Assembly: GCF_031127875.1 (NCBI RefSeq)
Contig: NZ_JARXIA010000001.1
Coordinates: forward strand, 806,001-870,000
Direction of reading: 5' to 3'
DNA from: Pelagicoccus sp. SDUM812005
GTDB lineage: Bacteria; Verrucomicrobiota; Verrucomicrobiia; Opitutales; Opitutaceae
DNA: 64,000 bases
This document shows, one piece after another, positions 25,815 to 33,560 of the stretch. A program made the translations under genes and the position numbers. The first letter of the stretch is position 1; every line of letters starts with the position of its first letter. Below the pieces are notes generated by a model. That model saw nothing but the letters and a program-made list of their open reading frames with translations. It was not told where the DNA came from and did no database searches.

Positions 25815-27320
25815 CTAGTCTTCGAACGCTTCCGCGAGGCTAACCGCTTTGAAAAGGGCGGACGCCTTGAAGATGGTTTCCTGGTATTCGCTCTCCGGTA
25901 CCGAGTCGGCGACGATGCCGGCCCCGGACTGGATCACGACCTTGCCGTCCTTGACCATGGCGGTACGCAGGGTGATGCAGCTGTCCAGGTTTCCGTTGTA
26001 GCTGAAGTAGCCAAGGGCGCCGGAGTAGAACTCTCTTTGGTCCGGCTCGTTTTCGGAGATGATCTGCATGGCCCGGATCTTGGGGGCGCCGCTGACGGTG
26101 CCCGCTGGGAAGGTCGCCCGCATCAGGTCGAAGGCGTTCTTGTCCGAGGCGATCTGGCCTTCCACTTGGGAAACGATGTGCATGACGTGCGAGTAGCGCT
26201 CGACGATCATGTAGTCCGGAACCTCGACGGAGCCGTATTCGCAGACGCGTCCGATGTCGTTGCGGGCGAGGTCGACGAGCATAAGGTGCTCGGCCTTCTC
26301 TTTTTCGTCGGCGAGGAGCTCGCGTTCCAAGGCCAGGTCTTGCTCTGGGGTTTTACCGCGGTGGCGGGTACCGGCGATGGGGCGGATCTCGACTTTCTTG
26401 TCGGTCAGGCGCACGTGCACTTCCGGGGAGGCGCCTACGATGGCGAAATCCTCCGTCTCGAGAAGGAACATGTAAGGAGAGGGGTTGACGGTGCGGAGCG
26501 CTCGGTAGAGGTCCAGCGGCGTCTTTTCGAAGTCCTTTTCGAAGCGTTGGCTCAGCACCACCTGGATAATGTCGCCGGAGCGGATGTACTCTTGGCTGCG
26601 TTTTACCATGTCTTCGAAGTCAGCCTTGAGGAAGTTGCCTTGCGGCACGGTGAGCCCTTCGGGGGGATTCAAGGTGGCGGGCGAGAGGGTGCACTGGGTT
26701 TCGAGGCGGCTTTTCAGTTGGTCCAGCTCCTCGAGGGCGGCGCGGTAGGCTTCGGCGGGGGTGGACTTGCCTTCGAGGCGGGCGTTGACCAGCAAGCGCA
26801 TGGTTTGCTTGGCCCGGTCGAAGATGACCATGGAGTCGGCCAGCATGTAGTAGGCGAGCGGAGAGCCGTGGCAGTTGCGCTTGGCGACCGGTACCACGGT
26901 CTCGATGCGCGAGATGTACTCGTAGGAGACGTAGCCGACGGCGCCGCCGGTGAAGGGGGCGAGCTCCGGCATCTCGACGGGGCTGTGCTTGGCGATCTCT
27001 TCTTCTATTAGAGTAAGGGGGTCCTGGGGGGTATCGATTTCGCGGCTGCTTTGGCCGGCTTCTTCGATGAGGGTTTTGTCCCAGTAGCACTTGAAGACCT
27101 TGCGGGGACGGCAGGCGATGAAGGTGTAGCGCGAAAGCCGTTCTCCGCCCTCGATGGATTCGAGCAGGAAGGCTGGCCCGTCGGTCTTGAGTTTCGAGTA
27201 GGCGGTGAGCGGGGTCTCCAGATCGGCCATCAAGTCGGCGTAGACGGGGATGACGTTTCCCTTTTGGGCGAGGGACTCGAAGGTCTTTAGGTCGATATTT
27301 GGGTGTAGTTGATGTGCCAT
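25815..27320 (-). CDS. trpE: Anthranilate synthase component I
   Basis: The product has 501 residues, the standard length. It makes anthranilate from chorismate with ammonia supplied by the TrpG subunit, the first step of tryptophan synthesis. The N-terminal tryptophan-feedback segment is present (FLLESIEGGERLSRYTFI, LLES motif). So are the chorismate-binding motifs: QRFEKDFEKTPLDLYRALR, GASPEVHVRL, IAGTRHRGKT, LVDLARNDIGRV and TFPAGTVSGAPKIRAMQI. No trpG or other trp gene is next to it in the window. ATG 27320 starts the LHPNIDLKTFE sequence typical of the family. No tryptophan-rich leader peptide was found upstream. Confidence 0.96.
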   Translation of the reverse strand: MAHQLHPNIDLKTFESLAQKGNVIPVYADLMADLETPLTAYSKLKTDGPAFLLESIEGGERLSRYTFIACRPRKVFKCYWDKTLIEEAGQSSREIDTPQDPLTLIEEEIAKHSPVEMPELAPFTGGAVGYVSYEYISRIETVVPVAKRNCHGSPLAYYMLADSMVIFDRAKQTMRLLVNARLEGKSTPAEAYRAALEELDQLKSRLETQCTLSPATLNPPEGLTVPQGNFLKADFEDMVKRSQEYIRSGDIIQVVLSQRFEKDFEKTPLDLYRALRTVNPSPYMFLLETEDFAIVGASPEVHVRLTDKKVEIRPIAGTRHRGKTPEQDLALERELLADEKEKAEHLMLVDLARNDIGRVCEYGSVEVPDYMIVERYSHVMHIVSQVEGQIASDKNAFDLMRATFPAGTVSGAPKIRAMQIISENEPDQREFYSGALGYFSYNGNLDSCITLRTAMVKDGKVVIQSGAGIVADSVPESEYQETIFKASALFKAVSLAEAFED

Positions 27321-27492
27321 GTCTCGGGAGGGCTAGGAAATAGGGCACGAAGCTAGCTCGATTAGGGGTGCTGTCTACGAAATTGTTATTTTGGGAGGAG
27401 AGGCCATCAAGTTGAGTTTCCGTTTTGACAAGGGGTTCTGCAGCACTTTTAAAGCAGCCCTGAAAATGAGGCGGCGCCTTTTTTCGCTGGAT

Positions 27493-27569
27493 GGGGCAAT
27501 AGCTCAGCTGGATAGAGCATCGGATTTCTAATCCGAGGGTCGGGGGTTCGAGTCCCTCTTGCCCTACCA
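27493..27569 (+). tRNA. tRNA-Arg (anticodon TCT)
   Basis: The 77-base cloverleaf has acceptor GGGGCAA/TTGCCCT (first pair G-T), D-arm AGCTCAGCTGGATAGAGC, anticodon stem TCGGA/TCCGA with loop TTTCTAA (anticodon 27527-27529 TCT), T-arm GGGGG-TTCGAGT-CCCTC, discriminator A and an encoded CCA. It reads AGA and AGG codons. Confidence 0.97.
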
Positions 27570-27899
27570 TCCGTCCGAGCGGTGTGATTTCGGGAAGGGC
27601 GACTTCCGGTTCGATGAATGGAGAAGGCCGCAACGCTACGGAAGCGTTAGCGCCCGTGGCTCGATGATGTGGTGGCGCGGAAGAAATAAAGGCGCTAGCC
27701 GTTGGTGAGTGATCGCGGGGAAGCTATTGTCGTGTGGCCTCCTCTTTAACAGTATCCAAGGTCCGACTACGGGAGACTTGCGACTTGGAGCTGGCTTTCC
27801 GCTAAGCCGGGCTGCTGTATTTGCGTGCGGGCTTGTTGAAGGTAATTTGCATTTTGGCGCATTGGGTGTCTAGGGTGACGCGTTTGTAGTTTCGAGAAA
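27570..27899. other. Intergenic region between tRNA-Arg and the ABC cluster
   Basis: I see no gene in these 330 bases. A short dyad AACGCT/AGCGTT lies in the middle part. No Zur-type palindrome could be recognised just before the ABC genes, although metal regulation would be expected there. Confidence 0.4.
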
Positions 27900-28586
27900 A
27901 TGGCATTACTGGAGATTGAGTATTTGGAAAAAGGTTACGGTGCGGAAGGAGGGGCGCGTCCGGTGTTGTCGGTGGACCGTTTTTCGCTGGAGGCTGGCGA
28001 GCAGGTGGCGGTGATGGGGCCGAGCGGTTGCGGCAAGACGACGTTTTTGCACTTGGTCGCGGGCATCGTGCCTGCCTCAAGGGGAAGGATTCAGGTCGGG
28101 GATACGGTGGTTTCGGAACTTGGGGAGGCGGCGCGAGACCGTTACCGAGCCCGGACGGTTGGCTACGTCTTCCAGAGCTTCCATCTGATGCGGGATTTTA
28201 GCTGTATCGAGAATGTGGAACTTGGGATGTCGTTCGGGGCGCAGGTGGATCGGAGTTTCGCGAAGTCCTTGCTGATGCGGGTGGGTTTGGGCGACCGCTT
28301 GGAGTATCGAGCTTCGCAGCTATCGGTTGGTCAGCAGCAGCGGGTGGCAGTGGCCCGAGCTCTGGCGAATCGTCCCAAGCTGGTCTTGGCGGATGAGCCG
28401 ACTGGAAGCTTGGACGAGGTGGCCAGCGAGCAGGTGGTGGCTCTGCTGCGGGAACTGTGCGAGGAGAATGGCGCGTCGCTGCTGCTGGTGAGCCATGATC
28501 GCTCGGTAGTGGACGGGTTCTCGCGTCGGGAAGACTTTAGGAGCTTGAACAAGGCACTGGCGGGAACGGAAGGAGGCGCGAGATGA
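27900..28586 (+). CDS. ABC transporter ATP-binding protein (MacB/LolD type), probable metal system
   Basis: The product has 228 residues and all ATPase motifs: Walker A GPSGCGKTT, Q-loop VFQSFHLM, signature LSVGQQQR, Walker B LVLADEP with D-loop SLDE, and switch LLVSHD. It belongs to the group that pairs with FtsX/MacB-fold permeases. Its stop overlaps the permease start by four bases (ATGA at 28583-28586), so the two are translationally coupled. The next two genes, a His-rich lipoprotein and a DUF3299 protein, give this cassette the same composition as the zinc-regulated zrg cluster of vibrios. A role in zinc or other divalent-metal handling is therefore inferred. Confidence 0.9.
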   Translation: MALLEIEYLEKGYGAEGGARPVLSVDRFSLEAGEQVAVMGPSGCGKTTFLHLVAGIVPASRGRIQVGDTVVSELGEAARDRYRARTVGYVFQSFHLMRDFSCIENVELGMSFGAQVDRSFAKSLLMRVGLGDRLEYRASQLSVGQQQRVAVARALANRPKLVLADEPTGSLDEVASEQVVALLRELCEENGASLLLVSHDRSVVDGFSRREDFRSLNKALAGTEGGAR

Positions 28587-29782
28587 CGGCTTGGCGGATT
28601 GCCCTGAAGGGCTTGCGCAGCCGCGTCTTGAGCAGCTCGGTGACGGCTGGATCGCTGGCATTGTCGGTGTGCTTACTGCTGTTGGTCTGGGGGTTCAAGG
28701 CGGAAGCGGAGCGAAGCTTTGCGGCGGCCGATGGTGGATTTGATGCGGTGTTGGGGCCGAGGGGCTCGAAGCTGCAGATCGTTCTGAACGCCCTCTACCA
28801 TTTGGACGAGTCGCCTGGCTTGCTGCGCTGGAGCGACTACGAACAAATCAAGTCGAATCCGATGGTGGCGGCAGCGTATCCGATCGCGGTGGGAGACAAT
28901 TATCAAGGTATTCGGCTTGTGGGTACGGTTTCGGAGTACTTGACGCAGCATGAGTTTCGCGAGGGGCAAGGGTTCGCGATCGCGGGCTCGGGGCGCGTTT
29001 TTTCCGAAGGTCAGCTGGAGGCGGTGGTGGGGAGTCAGGCGGCCAAGCAGCTGAAGCTGAAGGTGGGCGACACTTTTCATCCGTACCATGGGCTCCAATA
29101 CGACGCGAATGCTCGCCATGAGGAGCTCTACACGGTGGTGGGGGTGCTGGAGCCGACTGGCACTCCGGGGGATCGGGTGATTTGGATACCGGTTGCTGGA
29201 GTGCAAAACATGAGCGGACATGCGGCGGCTGCTGCGAATTCGGTGAGCGCGGTGCTGGTGGCGTTTAAGCCGGGGGCGCGGACTGCGGGCTTTCAGCTTG
29301 ATATGTTGTACAACCGCAGGGGGGATCGGCTGACGCTGGCCTGGCCCGCGAGCCAGAGCGTGCTGCGACTGTTCGAAAAGCTTTCCTGGTTCGATCTGGC
29401 GTTGCGGGGAATCGCGGTCTTGGTGGCCCTGATTGCGGCAGCGGGGGTGACGGCTACGCTCTACAATGCGATGAGCGAGCGTCGGCGGGACATCGCGGTT
29501 TGGCGCGCCCTCGGGGCGAGGCGAAGGGTGGTGTTTGCAATAGCAACGATGGAGTCGCTGGGCATTTCGCTTTGCGGTTTGGCTCTCGGGGCATGCTTGT
29601 ATTTGGTTTCCGGCTACGCCTTGGCGGCGGTGGCCCGCGAAAAGGCGGGCGTCATGCTCGAGCTGTTCGCGCCGAACGCAGCGTTTCTGTGGGTGCCGCT
29701 GGGCGTACTGGCGATCGGATTCCTAGCGGGCTTGGCCCCAGCGGTTAAGGCTTACCGAGTCGATGTGACAAAGGATTTATGA
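28583..29782 (+). CDS. FtsX-like ABC transporter permease
   Basis: The product has 399 residues. One N-terminal membrane helix (VTAGSLALSVCLLLLVWGF) is followed by a large extracytoplasmic MacB-like domain (about 45-255). Three C-terminal helices (about 270-295, 320-345, 370-390) form an FtsX domain with the conserved NAMSERRRDIAVWRALGARRR segment. FtsX/MacB proteins usually act as mechanotransmission devices, working with periplasmic partners rather than as classic channels. The overlap with the ATPase and the close downstream lipoprotein gene support one complex. The substrate is inferred from the neighbours. Confidence 0.9.
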   Translation: MTAWRIALKGLRSRVLSSSVTAGSLALSVCLLLLVWGFKAEAERSFAAADGGFDAVLGPRGSKLQIVLNALYHLDESPGLLRWSDYEQIKSNPMVAAAYPIAVGDNYQGIRLVGTVSEYLTQHEFREGQGFAIAGSGRVFSEGQLEAVVGSQAAKQLKLKVGDTFHPYHGLQYDANARHEELYTVVGVLEPTGTPGDRVIWIPVAGVQNMSGHAAAAANSVSAVLVAFKPGARTAGFQLDMLYNRRGDRLTLAWPASQSVLRLFEKLSWFDLALRGIAVLVALIAAAGVTATLYNAMSERRRDIAVWRALGARRRVVFAIATMESLGISLCGLALGACLYLVSGYALAAVAREKAGVMLELFAPNAAFLWVPLGVLAIGFLAGLAPAVKAYRVDVTKDL

Positions 29783-30309
29783 TGAGAAACGGATTAGCGT
29801 CGAAGAGCATGTTGAGATGGGTGGCGTTGGCGGCGACGGCGGCGGCGAGCTTCGCCTTGGCCGGTTGTGGAGGAGGGCACGAGCATGCTCACGATCACGA
29901 CCATTCGCAGGGGCACGAGGGTGGCCATGGAGGGCATGCCCACCACGCTCCCCATGGAGGGGCTTTGGGGATGTTGGGGAATCATGCGTTTCAGATCGAG
30001 GTGCTGCCGAACCGGGAGGAAGGGCGGATCGACTTGTACGTTCTCGACGGCGACGCAGAGCGTTTCGTACGGATCGAGGCCCTCGAGTTGGAGGCTCGGG
30101 CGACGGCTGGGCAGCGGGAGTGGGCTCTTACCTTCCGGGCGATGGAGAACGAGGCGACAGGCGAGACGCTGGGTAGCACCTCGCACTTTACGGTACAGGT
30201 GGAGGAGCTGGCGGGCTTGGCGGAATTCGAGTTGAGTTTCGACCGATTGGAAATGTTGGGGCAGGTTTTTGAGGATGTTCGGATTCCCTATCCGCATGGA
30301 TCGCACTGA
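29782..30309 (+). CDS. His-rich lipoprotein, probable divalent-metal-binding partner of the ABC system
   Basis: The product has 175 residues. ATG 29782 is preferred over the adjacent ATG 29779 because AAGGA lies 6 bases before it. A lipoprotein signal peptide ends in the lipobox LAGC, so the mature protein should be anchored by a lipidated Cys. Directly after it comes a very His/Gly-rich stretch (mature residues about 5-40, including HEHAHDHDHS and HAHHAPHGG), which is expected to bind zinc, nickel or copper. The remaining part (about 60-175) is a small beta-rich domain (LDGDAERFVRIEALELEA). The gene starts within the permease stop codon. The composition resembles periplasmic Zn-binding partners such as ZrgA, though clear family membership was not shown. 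Confidence 0.85.
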   Translation: MRNGLASKSMLRWVALAATAAASFALAGCGGGHEHAHDHDHSQGHEGGHGGHAHHAPHGGALGMLGNHAFQIEVLPNREEGRIDLYVLDGDAERFVRIEALELEARATAGQREWALTFRAMENEATGETLGSTSHFTVQVEELAGLAEFELSFDRLEMLGQVFEDVRIPYPHGSH

Positions 30310-30334
30310 AATTAGTTACAGGGAGGATTTTTCT

Positions 30335-30859
30335 ATGAAATGTAAGATACGTTATTGGGTGGTCGCAGTGGCTTTGCTGGCGTGCGGCGCCGGTGTGGCT
30401 CAGGGGAAGGACTATCAGCCGCTTGGCTTCGATTCGCTGGCGGCGAAGGTCTACGAGCCTGTGGCGCCGGAAGGCGAAAAGAAGGTGGTGCGTAAGGATG
30501 AGGACTATTTGAAGGAATACGTCCTGGACAGCGTGCTTGCCCTAGATGGCAAGTCAGTGGAGATCGTGGGCTACATGCTGCCTATTTCGACGAAGGGGGA
30601 GAAGGTCGACGAGTTTTTGCTGATGCCGGACACCGGAGCATGCTGTTACGGGGCCATGCCAGCGTTCAACAGCTTCGTCTATGCGCGAGCCAAGAAGGGC
30701 ACTAATCTTTTCGACAACATTCCGATTCGGGTGCGGGGGAAGCTTAAGGTGGAGGAGGTGTGGCAAAGCGGCTTCTTCAGCCATCTCTATTTCCTCGAGG
30801 TGGACGAAGTCCTCGCGGGTTTCGGAAAGTCGCCGCAAGAGCCGCTGATCGGGCTGTAG
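30335..30859 (+). CDS. Secreted DUF3299 protein, probable metal-homeostasis partner
   Basis: The product has 174 residues. ATG 30335 is fixed by GGGAGGA 7 bases upstream and by the signal peptide that starts there (KIRYWVVAVALLACGAGVAQG); a longer frame from 30269 is rejected. The mature part carries the DUF3299 core, with the segments VEIVGYMLPIS, FLLMPDTGACCYG and RVRGKLKV. The adjacent Cys pair is a plausible metal or disulfide site. It lies 25 bases behind the lipoprotein gene, ending the ABC-permease-lipoprotein-DUF3299 operon. DUF3299 proteins recur beside LolD/FtsX-type systems with His-rich partners; the biochemical role is unknown. Confidence 0.85.
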   Translation: MKCKIRYWVVAVALLACGAGVAQGKDYQPLGFDSLAAKVYEPVAPEGEKKVVRKDEDYLKEYVLDSVLALDGKSVEIVGYMLPISTKGEKVDEFLLMPDTGACCYGAMPAFNSFVYARAKKGTNLFDNIPIRVRGKLKVEEVWQSGFFSHLYFLEVDEVLAGFGKSPQEPLIGL

Positions 30860-30868
30860 TCGAAGGGT

Positions 30869-30884
30869 GGGGACGGTTGTCCCC
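30869..30884. terminator. Small perfect hairpin after the metal operon, weak terminator candidate
   Basis: GGGGAC/GTCCCC with a GGTT loop stands 9 bases after the DUF3299 stop. It lacks a T-run, so it may be a transcript-end stabiliser rather than an intrinsic terminator. Confidence 0.35.
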
Positions 30885-31051
30885 GTCTGGCCGTATCCCG
30901 ATCGCCTCTCGGTGCAAACCTGTGGCGTGGAGCGGTCGAGGTGCAGGTTGGAAAAGCGTACCGTTGTAATGAGTCGTCTCGGTTCGGCCGTTTGCTCCTA
31001 AAGGGAGTTTGCTTGAGTCTTGGGCTACTTTTTCCGTTATGGAGAGCGATT

Positions 31052-31234
31052 ATGGCATTTGAGAAGGGAGATGTCTCAGTTTCGCTAAAAACTCTTTCTC
31101 GCCGAAAGGCGAAGGAGAGGATGGAAACTGCGTCTGCTATCGAAAGCGGAAAGCTTACGCCGAAGGCTGCTCAGCTGCGAAATGCGCCGTACAGCAGGTC
31201 GAAGGTCGGAGTTGCGAAGCTTTTTGGAGCTTGA
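31052..31234 (+). CDS. Small basic protein of unknown function, first of a coupled pair
   Basis: The product has 60 residues from ATG 31052, which has GGAGAG 5-6 bases upstream; a longer frame from 30941 has no such site. It is rich in Lys, Arg and Ser (LSRRKAKERMETASAIESG) with no recognisable domain. Its TGA overlaps the ATG of the next small frame by one base (TGATG), a sign of translational coupling. The length, charge and pairing resemble the antitoxin-like first gene of small two-gene modules. It lies between the metal operon and tRNA-Met. Expression is plausible but not certain. Confidence 0.5.
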   Translation: MAFEKGDVSVSLKTLSRRKAKERMETASAIESGKLTPKAAQLRNAPYSRSKVGVAKLFGA

Positions 31235-31386
31235 TGGGAGGCGAGCCTTGGCCTGTCGAGGACTTTAGCGAAGTATTCAAGGCCTTCAATAAGTTGAGTG
31301 AGCCGATTCCGTTGGTTGGCGGTCGCACCGTGAATGTTTGGGCGCTGAATTCATCTAGTTATCAGCAATATGCGGTCTTCGCCTGA
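31234..31386 (+). pseudogene. Truncated nucleotidyltransferase-like fragment, second of the pair
   Basis: A 50-residue frame begins within the stop of the preceding small gene. Its start WPVEDFSEVFKAFNKL and the segment IPLVGGRTVNVWAL resemble the N-terminus of minimal nucleotidyltransferases, where VGGxAVNxW begins the catalytic fold. The frame then ends after a further 15 unrelated-looking residues, without the catalytic acidic residues. It is best read as the 5' remnant of a longer gene whose rest has been deleted, although a short functional peptide cannot be excluded. The fragment ends 75 bases before the 3' end of tRNA-Met. Confidence 0.45.
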
Positions 31387-31421
31387 GGCGATGGGCTTTG
31401 TAAGTCGCTAATAGGCAGCGT

Positions 31422-31459
31422 AAAAGGAGAAGGCCCAAGGGGTTAATCCTTGGGCCTTC
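31422..31459 (-). terminator. Terminator of tRNA-Met
   Basis: A perfect 12-bp stem GAAGGCCCAAGG/CCTTGGGCCTTC with a 7-base loop lies one base beyond the tRNA 3' end. In the minus-strand direction it is followed by TCCTTTTA. Confidence 0.88.
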
Positions 31460-31460
31460 G

Positions 31461-31537
<77 letters not shown>

Positions 31538-31804
31538 ACTGCAGTATCTAAACTGTAAACTTCCGCTCTGGTGTGTCGGAAGATGCGGAGAAAGGTATAG
31601 AAAAATCCTCCTGTCAATGCCTTTTGGAAACTTTCTTCGATTTTCCTGCGGAAATCTCTCAAATTACTCCTTGCCAAGGGAGGGGGGAGGGCTAGCTTTC
31701 TCGCTTCTCCCATTCTGGGAACCTTGAACAAATAACCAAAACCATGACGTAAGGCAGCTTTCGGGCGGCCTGCGCCCCCGCTAATCAGGGGTGTTTTAAG
31801 ACAT

Positions 31805-32698
31805 ATGAATATTGAACTAACTGATCTTCTCGACGCTGGAGTACACTTCGGCCACCAAGTTAAGCGTTGGAACCCGAAGTCCAAGGGCTTCGTTTTCGAC
31901 CACCGCCAAGGTATCTCCGTTATCGACCTCGCTAAGACTTACGAAGGTCTTAAGAAGGCTTACGACTTCGTTGAGGATGTCGTGGCAAAGGGCGGCGAAG
32001 TTTTGCTCGTCGGCACCAAGCGTCAGGCTCAGGAAATCATTCGCGAAACGGCTGCCAACACCGGCATGCCTTTCTGCGTGAACCGTTGGATGGGCGGCAC
32101 GCTCACCAACTGGCAGACCATCACGACCTCGATCGCTAAGTACAAGAAGTACATGGCGATGGAAGCGGACGGTTCCCTTGCGAAGCTTCCTAAGAAGGAA
32201 GGTTCCGCAATCCGTCGCGAGATGGCTCGTATGCACCGCAATTTCGAAGGCATCGTAAAGATGGATAAGCTTCCCGCGGCTATGTTCGTAGTGGACGTGA
32301 ACTACGAAGACATCGCGGTTGCCGAAGCGCGTCGCGTTAAGGTCCCAGTGGCTGCGATCGTGGACACCAACTCCGACCCGTCGACGGTTGACTACGCGAT
32401 CCCAGGCAACGACGACGCAGTTAAGTCTATCCGCATCATCCTCGAGGCGATCGCGGAAGCGGTCGAGTCGGGCCGCGCCAAGCGCGCGAGCCGCATGAAC
32501 CAGGGCAAGGGCGGCGACGCCAACGCTGCTGCTGCGGAATCCGTTGCTGCTGCCGAAGAGCCAGTGGCCGCACCGGTCCAGGCTGCTGCCGAGGAACCTG
32601 TCGCTGCTCCCGTGAAGGCGGAAGCTCCCGTGGCTGCTCCTAAGGCTGAGGAAGCGCCTGCCGCTGCTGCCGAGGAAGAAGAAAAGTCCGAAGGCTAA
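31805..32698 (+). CDS. rpsB: 30S ribosomal protein S2
   Basis: The product has 297 residues. The S2 core covers about 1-230 (LLDAGVHFGHQVKRWNPK, VLLVGTKRQAQEII, MPFCVNRWMGGTLTNW, VDTNSDPSTVDYAIPGNDDA). The C-terminus is extended by about 55 residues rich in Ala, Pro, Glu and Val, arranged as imperfect repeats of the EEPVAAPV type and ending in an acidic cluster. It belongs to the conserved rpsB-tsf pair. A CCCC/GGGG hairpin at 31775-31791, just before the gene, might be a leader element for S2 autoregulation, but the match is weak. A strong hairpin separates it from tsf. Confidence 0.97.
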   Translation: MNIELTDLLDAGVHFGHQVKRWNPKSKGFVFDHRQGISVIDLAKTYEGLKKAYDFVEDVVAKGGEVLLVGTKRQAQEIIRETAANTGMPFCVNRWMGGTLTNWQTITTSIAKYKKYMAMEADGSLAKLPKKEGSAIRREMARMHRNFEGIVKMDKLPAAMFVVDVNYEDIAVAEARRVKVPVAAIVDTNSDPSTVDYAIPGNDDAVKSIRIILEAIAEAVESGRAKRASRMNQGKGGDANAAAAESVAAAEEPVAAPVQAAAEEPVAAPVKAEAPVAAPKAEEAPAAAAEEEEKSEG

Positions 32699-32713
32699 GA
32701 ACGACTCTGCAAG

Positions 32714-32739
32714 AGGCGTTGTTTCGGCAACGCCTTTTT
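32714..32739 (+). terminator. Terminator or attenuator between rpsB and tsf
   Basis: A perfect 8-bp stem AGGCGTTG/CAACGCCT with a TTTCGG loop runs straight into five T residues. Read-through at this point would set the rpsB:tsf ratio. Confidence 0.88.
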
Positions 32740-32785
32740 CGTTTCTACTTAAATACTCTCCACTCAATACATTTCTATAAAGCAA

Positions 32786-33382
32786 ATGAGCGTACAAATA
32801 TCCGCGAAACTAGTAGGCGAACTCCGTGGCCAGACCGGCGCAGGTCTCATGGACTGCAAGAAGGCTTTGACTGAAGCCAACGGCGACTTGGAAGCTGCAG
32901 CAACCATCCTTCGCAAGAAGGGCATCGCTTCGGCCGACAAGAAGTCTGGCCGCGCGACTTCCGAAGGTCTCATCGATTCTTACATCCACTTGGGTGGCAA
33001 GGTTGGTGTTCTCATCGAAGTGAACTGCGAAACGGACTTCGTTGCCAAGAACGACGACTTCAAGGCTTTCGTTAAGGACATTTCCCTTCACATCGCCGCT
33101 CTCAACCCTGTTTGCGTTAGCCGCGAGGAAGTTCCCGCGGAGCTCGTCGAGAAGGAGCGCGAAGTGGCTGCTTCCCAGGCGGAAGGCAAGCCAGCGGCTG
33201 CGGTTCAGAAGATCATCGAAGGCAAGCTCAACAAGTACTACTCCACGGTATGCTTGCTCGACCAGCCTTTCGTGAAGGACGACAGCAAGTCGGTTCAGGA
33301 CGTTCTCACCGAGCAGATCTCCAAGCTTGGCGAAAACATGAAGATCCGCCGCTTCGTTCGTTTCCAAATCGGCGAAGAGTAG
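32786..33382 (+). CDS. tsf: Elongation factor Ts
   Basis: The product has 198 residues, the short EF-Ts form. It exchanges GDP for GTP on EF-Tu. The N-terminal UBA-like domain (LVGELRGQTGAGLMDCKKAL) and the nucleotide-exchange motif (VNCETDFVAKNDDF, with the TDFV core) are clear. The C-terminal dimerisation region ends KIRRFVRFQIGEE. It follows rpsB as in most bacteria and ends in its own strong terminator. Codon choice is strongly biased, like rpsB, as expected for a highly expressed gene. Confidence 0.97.
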   Translation: MSVQISAKLVGELRGQTGAGLMDCKKALTEANGDLEAAATILRKKGIASADKKSGRATSEGLIDSYIHLGGKVGVLIEVNCETDFVAKNDDFKAFVKDISLHIAALNPVCVSREEVPAELVEKEREVAASQAEGKPAAAVQKIIEGKLNKYYSTVCLLDQPFVKDDSKSVQDVLTEQISKLGENMKIRRFVRFQIGEE

Positions 33383-33408
33383 TCTCTCCGCTTCAGGAAA
33401 ACACCTTT

Positions 33409-33445
33409 GGCGGCTTCCCCTTGCTTGGGGAGGCCGCCTTTTTTT
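33409..33445 (+). terminator. Rho-independent terminator after tsf
   Basis: A 12-bp stem GGCGGCTTCCCC/GGGGAGGCCGCC with one T-G pair is followed by seven T residues. Confidence 0.93.
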
Positions 33446-33560
33446 GGGGTCGTCACCGCTTTTGCGGGGAATGCGCGCTTGGCGGTTGCACCACTGCCGA
33501 GGTGTCGGGGCTGGCGTTGGGCGTCAGGCCGCCAGCGCAAGGAGGACTTGCGGCATCGAG

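Noticed and set aside
27472..27488. GGC-rich hairpin with six T residues before tRNA-Arg
   Set aside because: The stem is only 4 bp with a 3-base loop and no upstream plus-strand gene needs it.
27321..27492. Tryptophan attenuator leader before trpE
   Set aside because: The only short leader-like frame contains no Trp codons, and no alternative terminator hairpin with T-run faces trpE.
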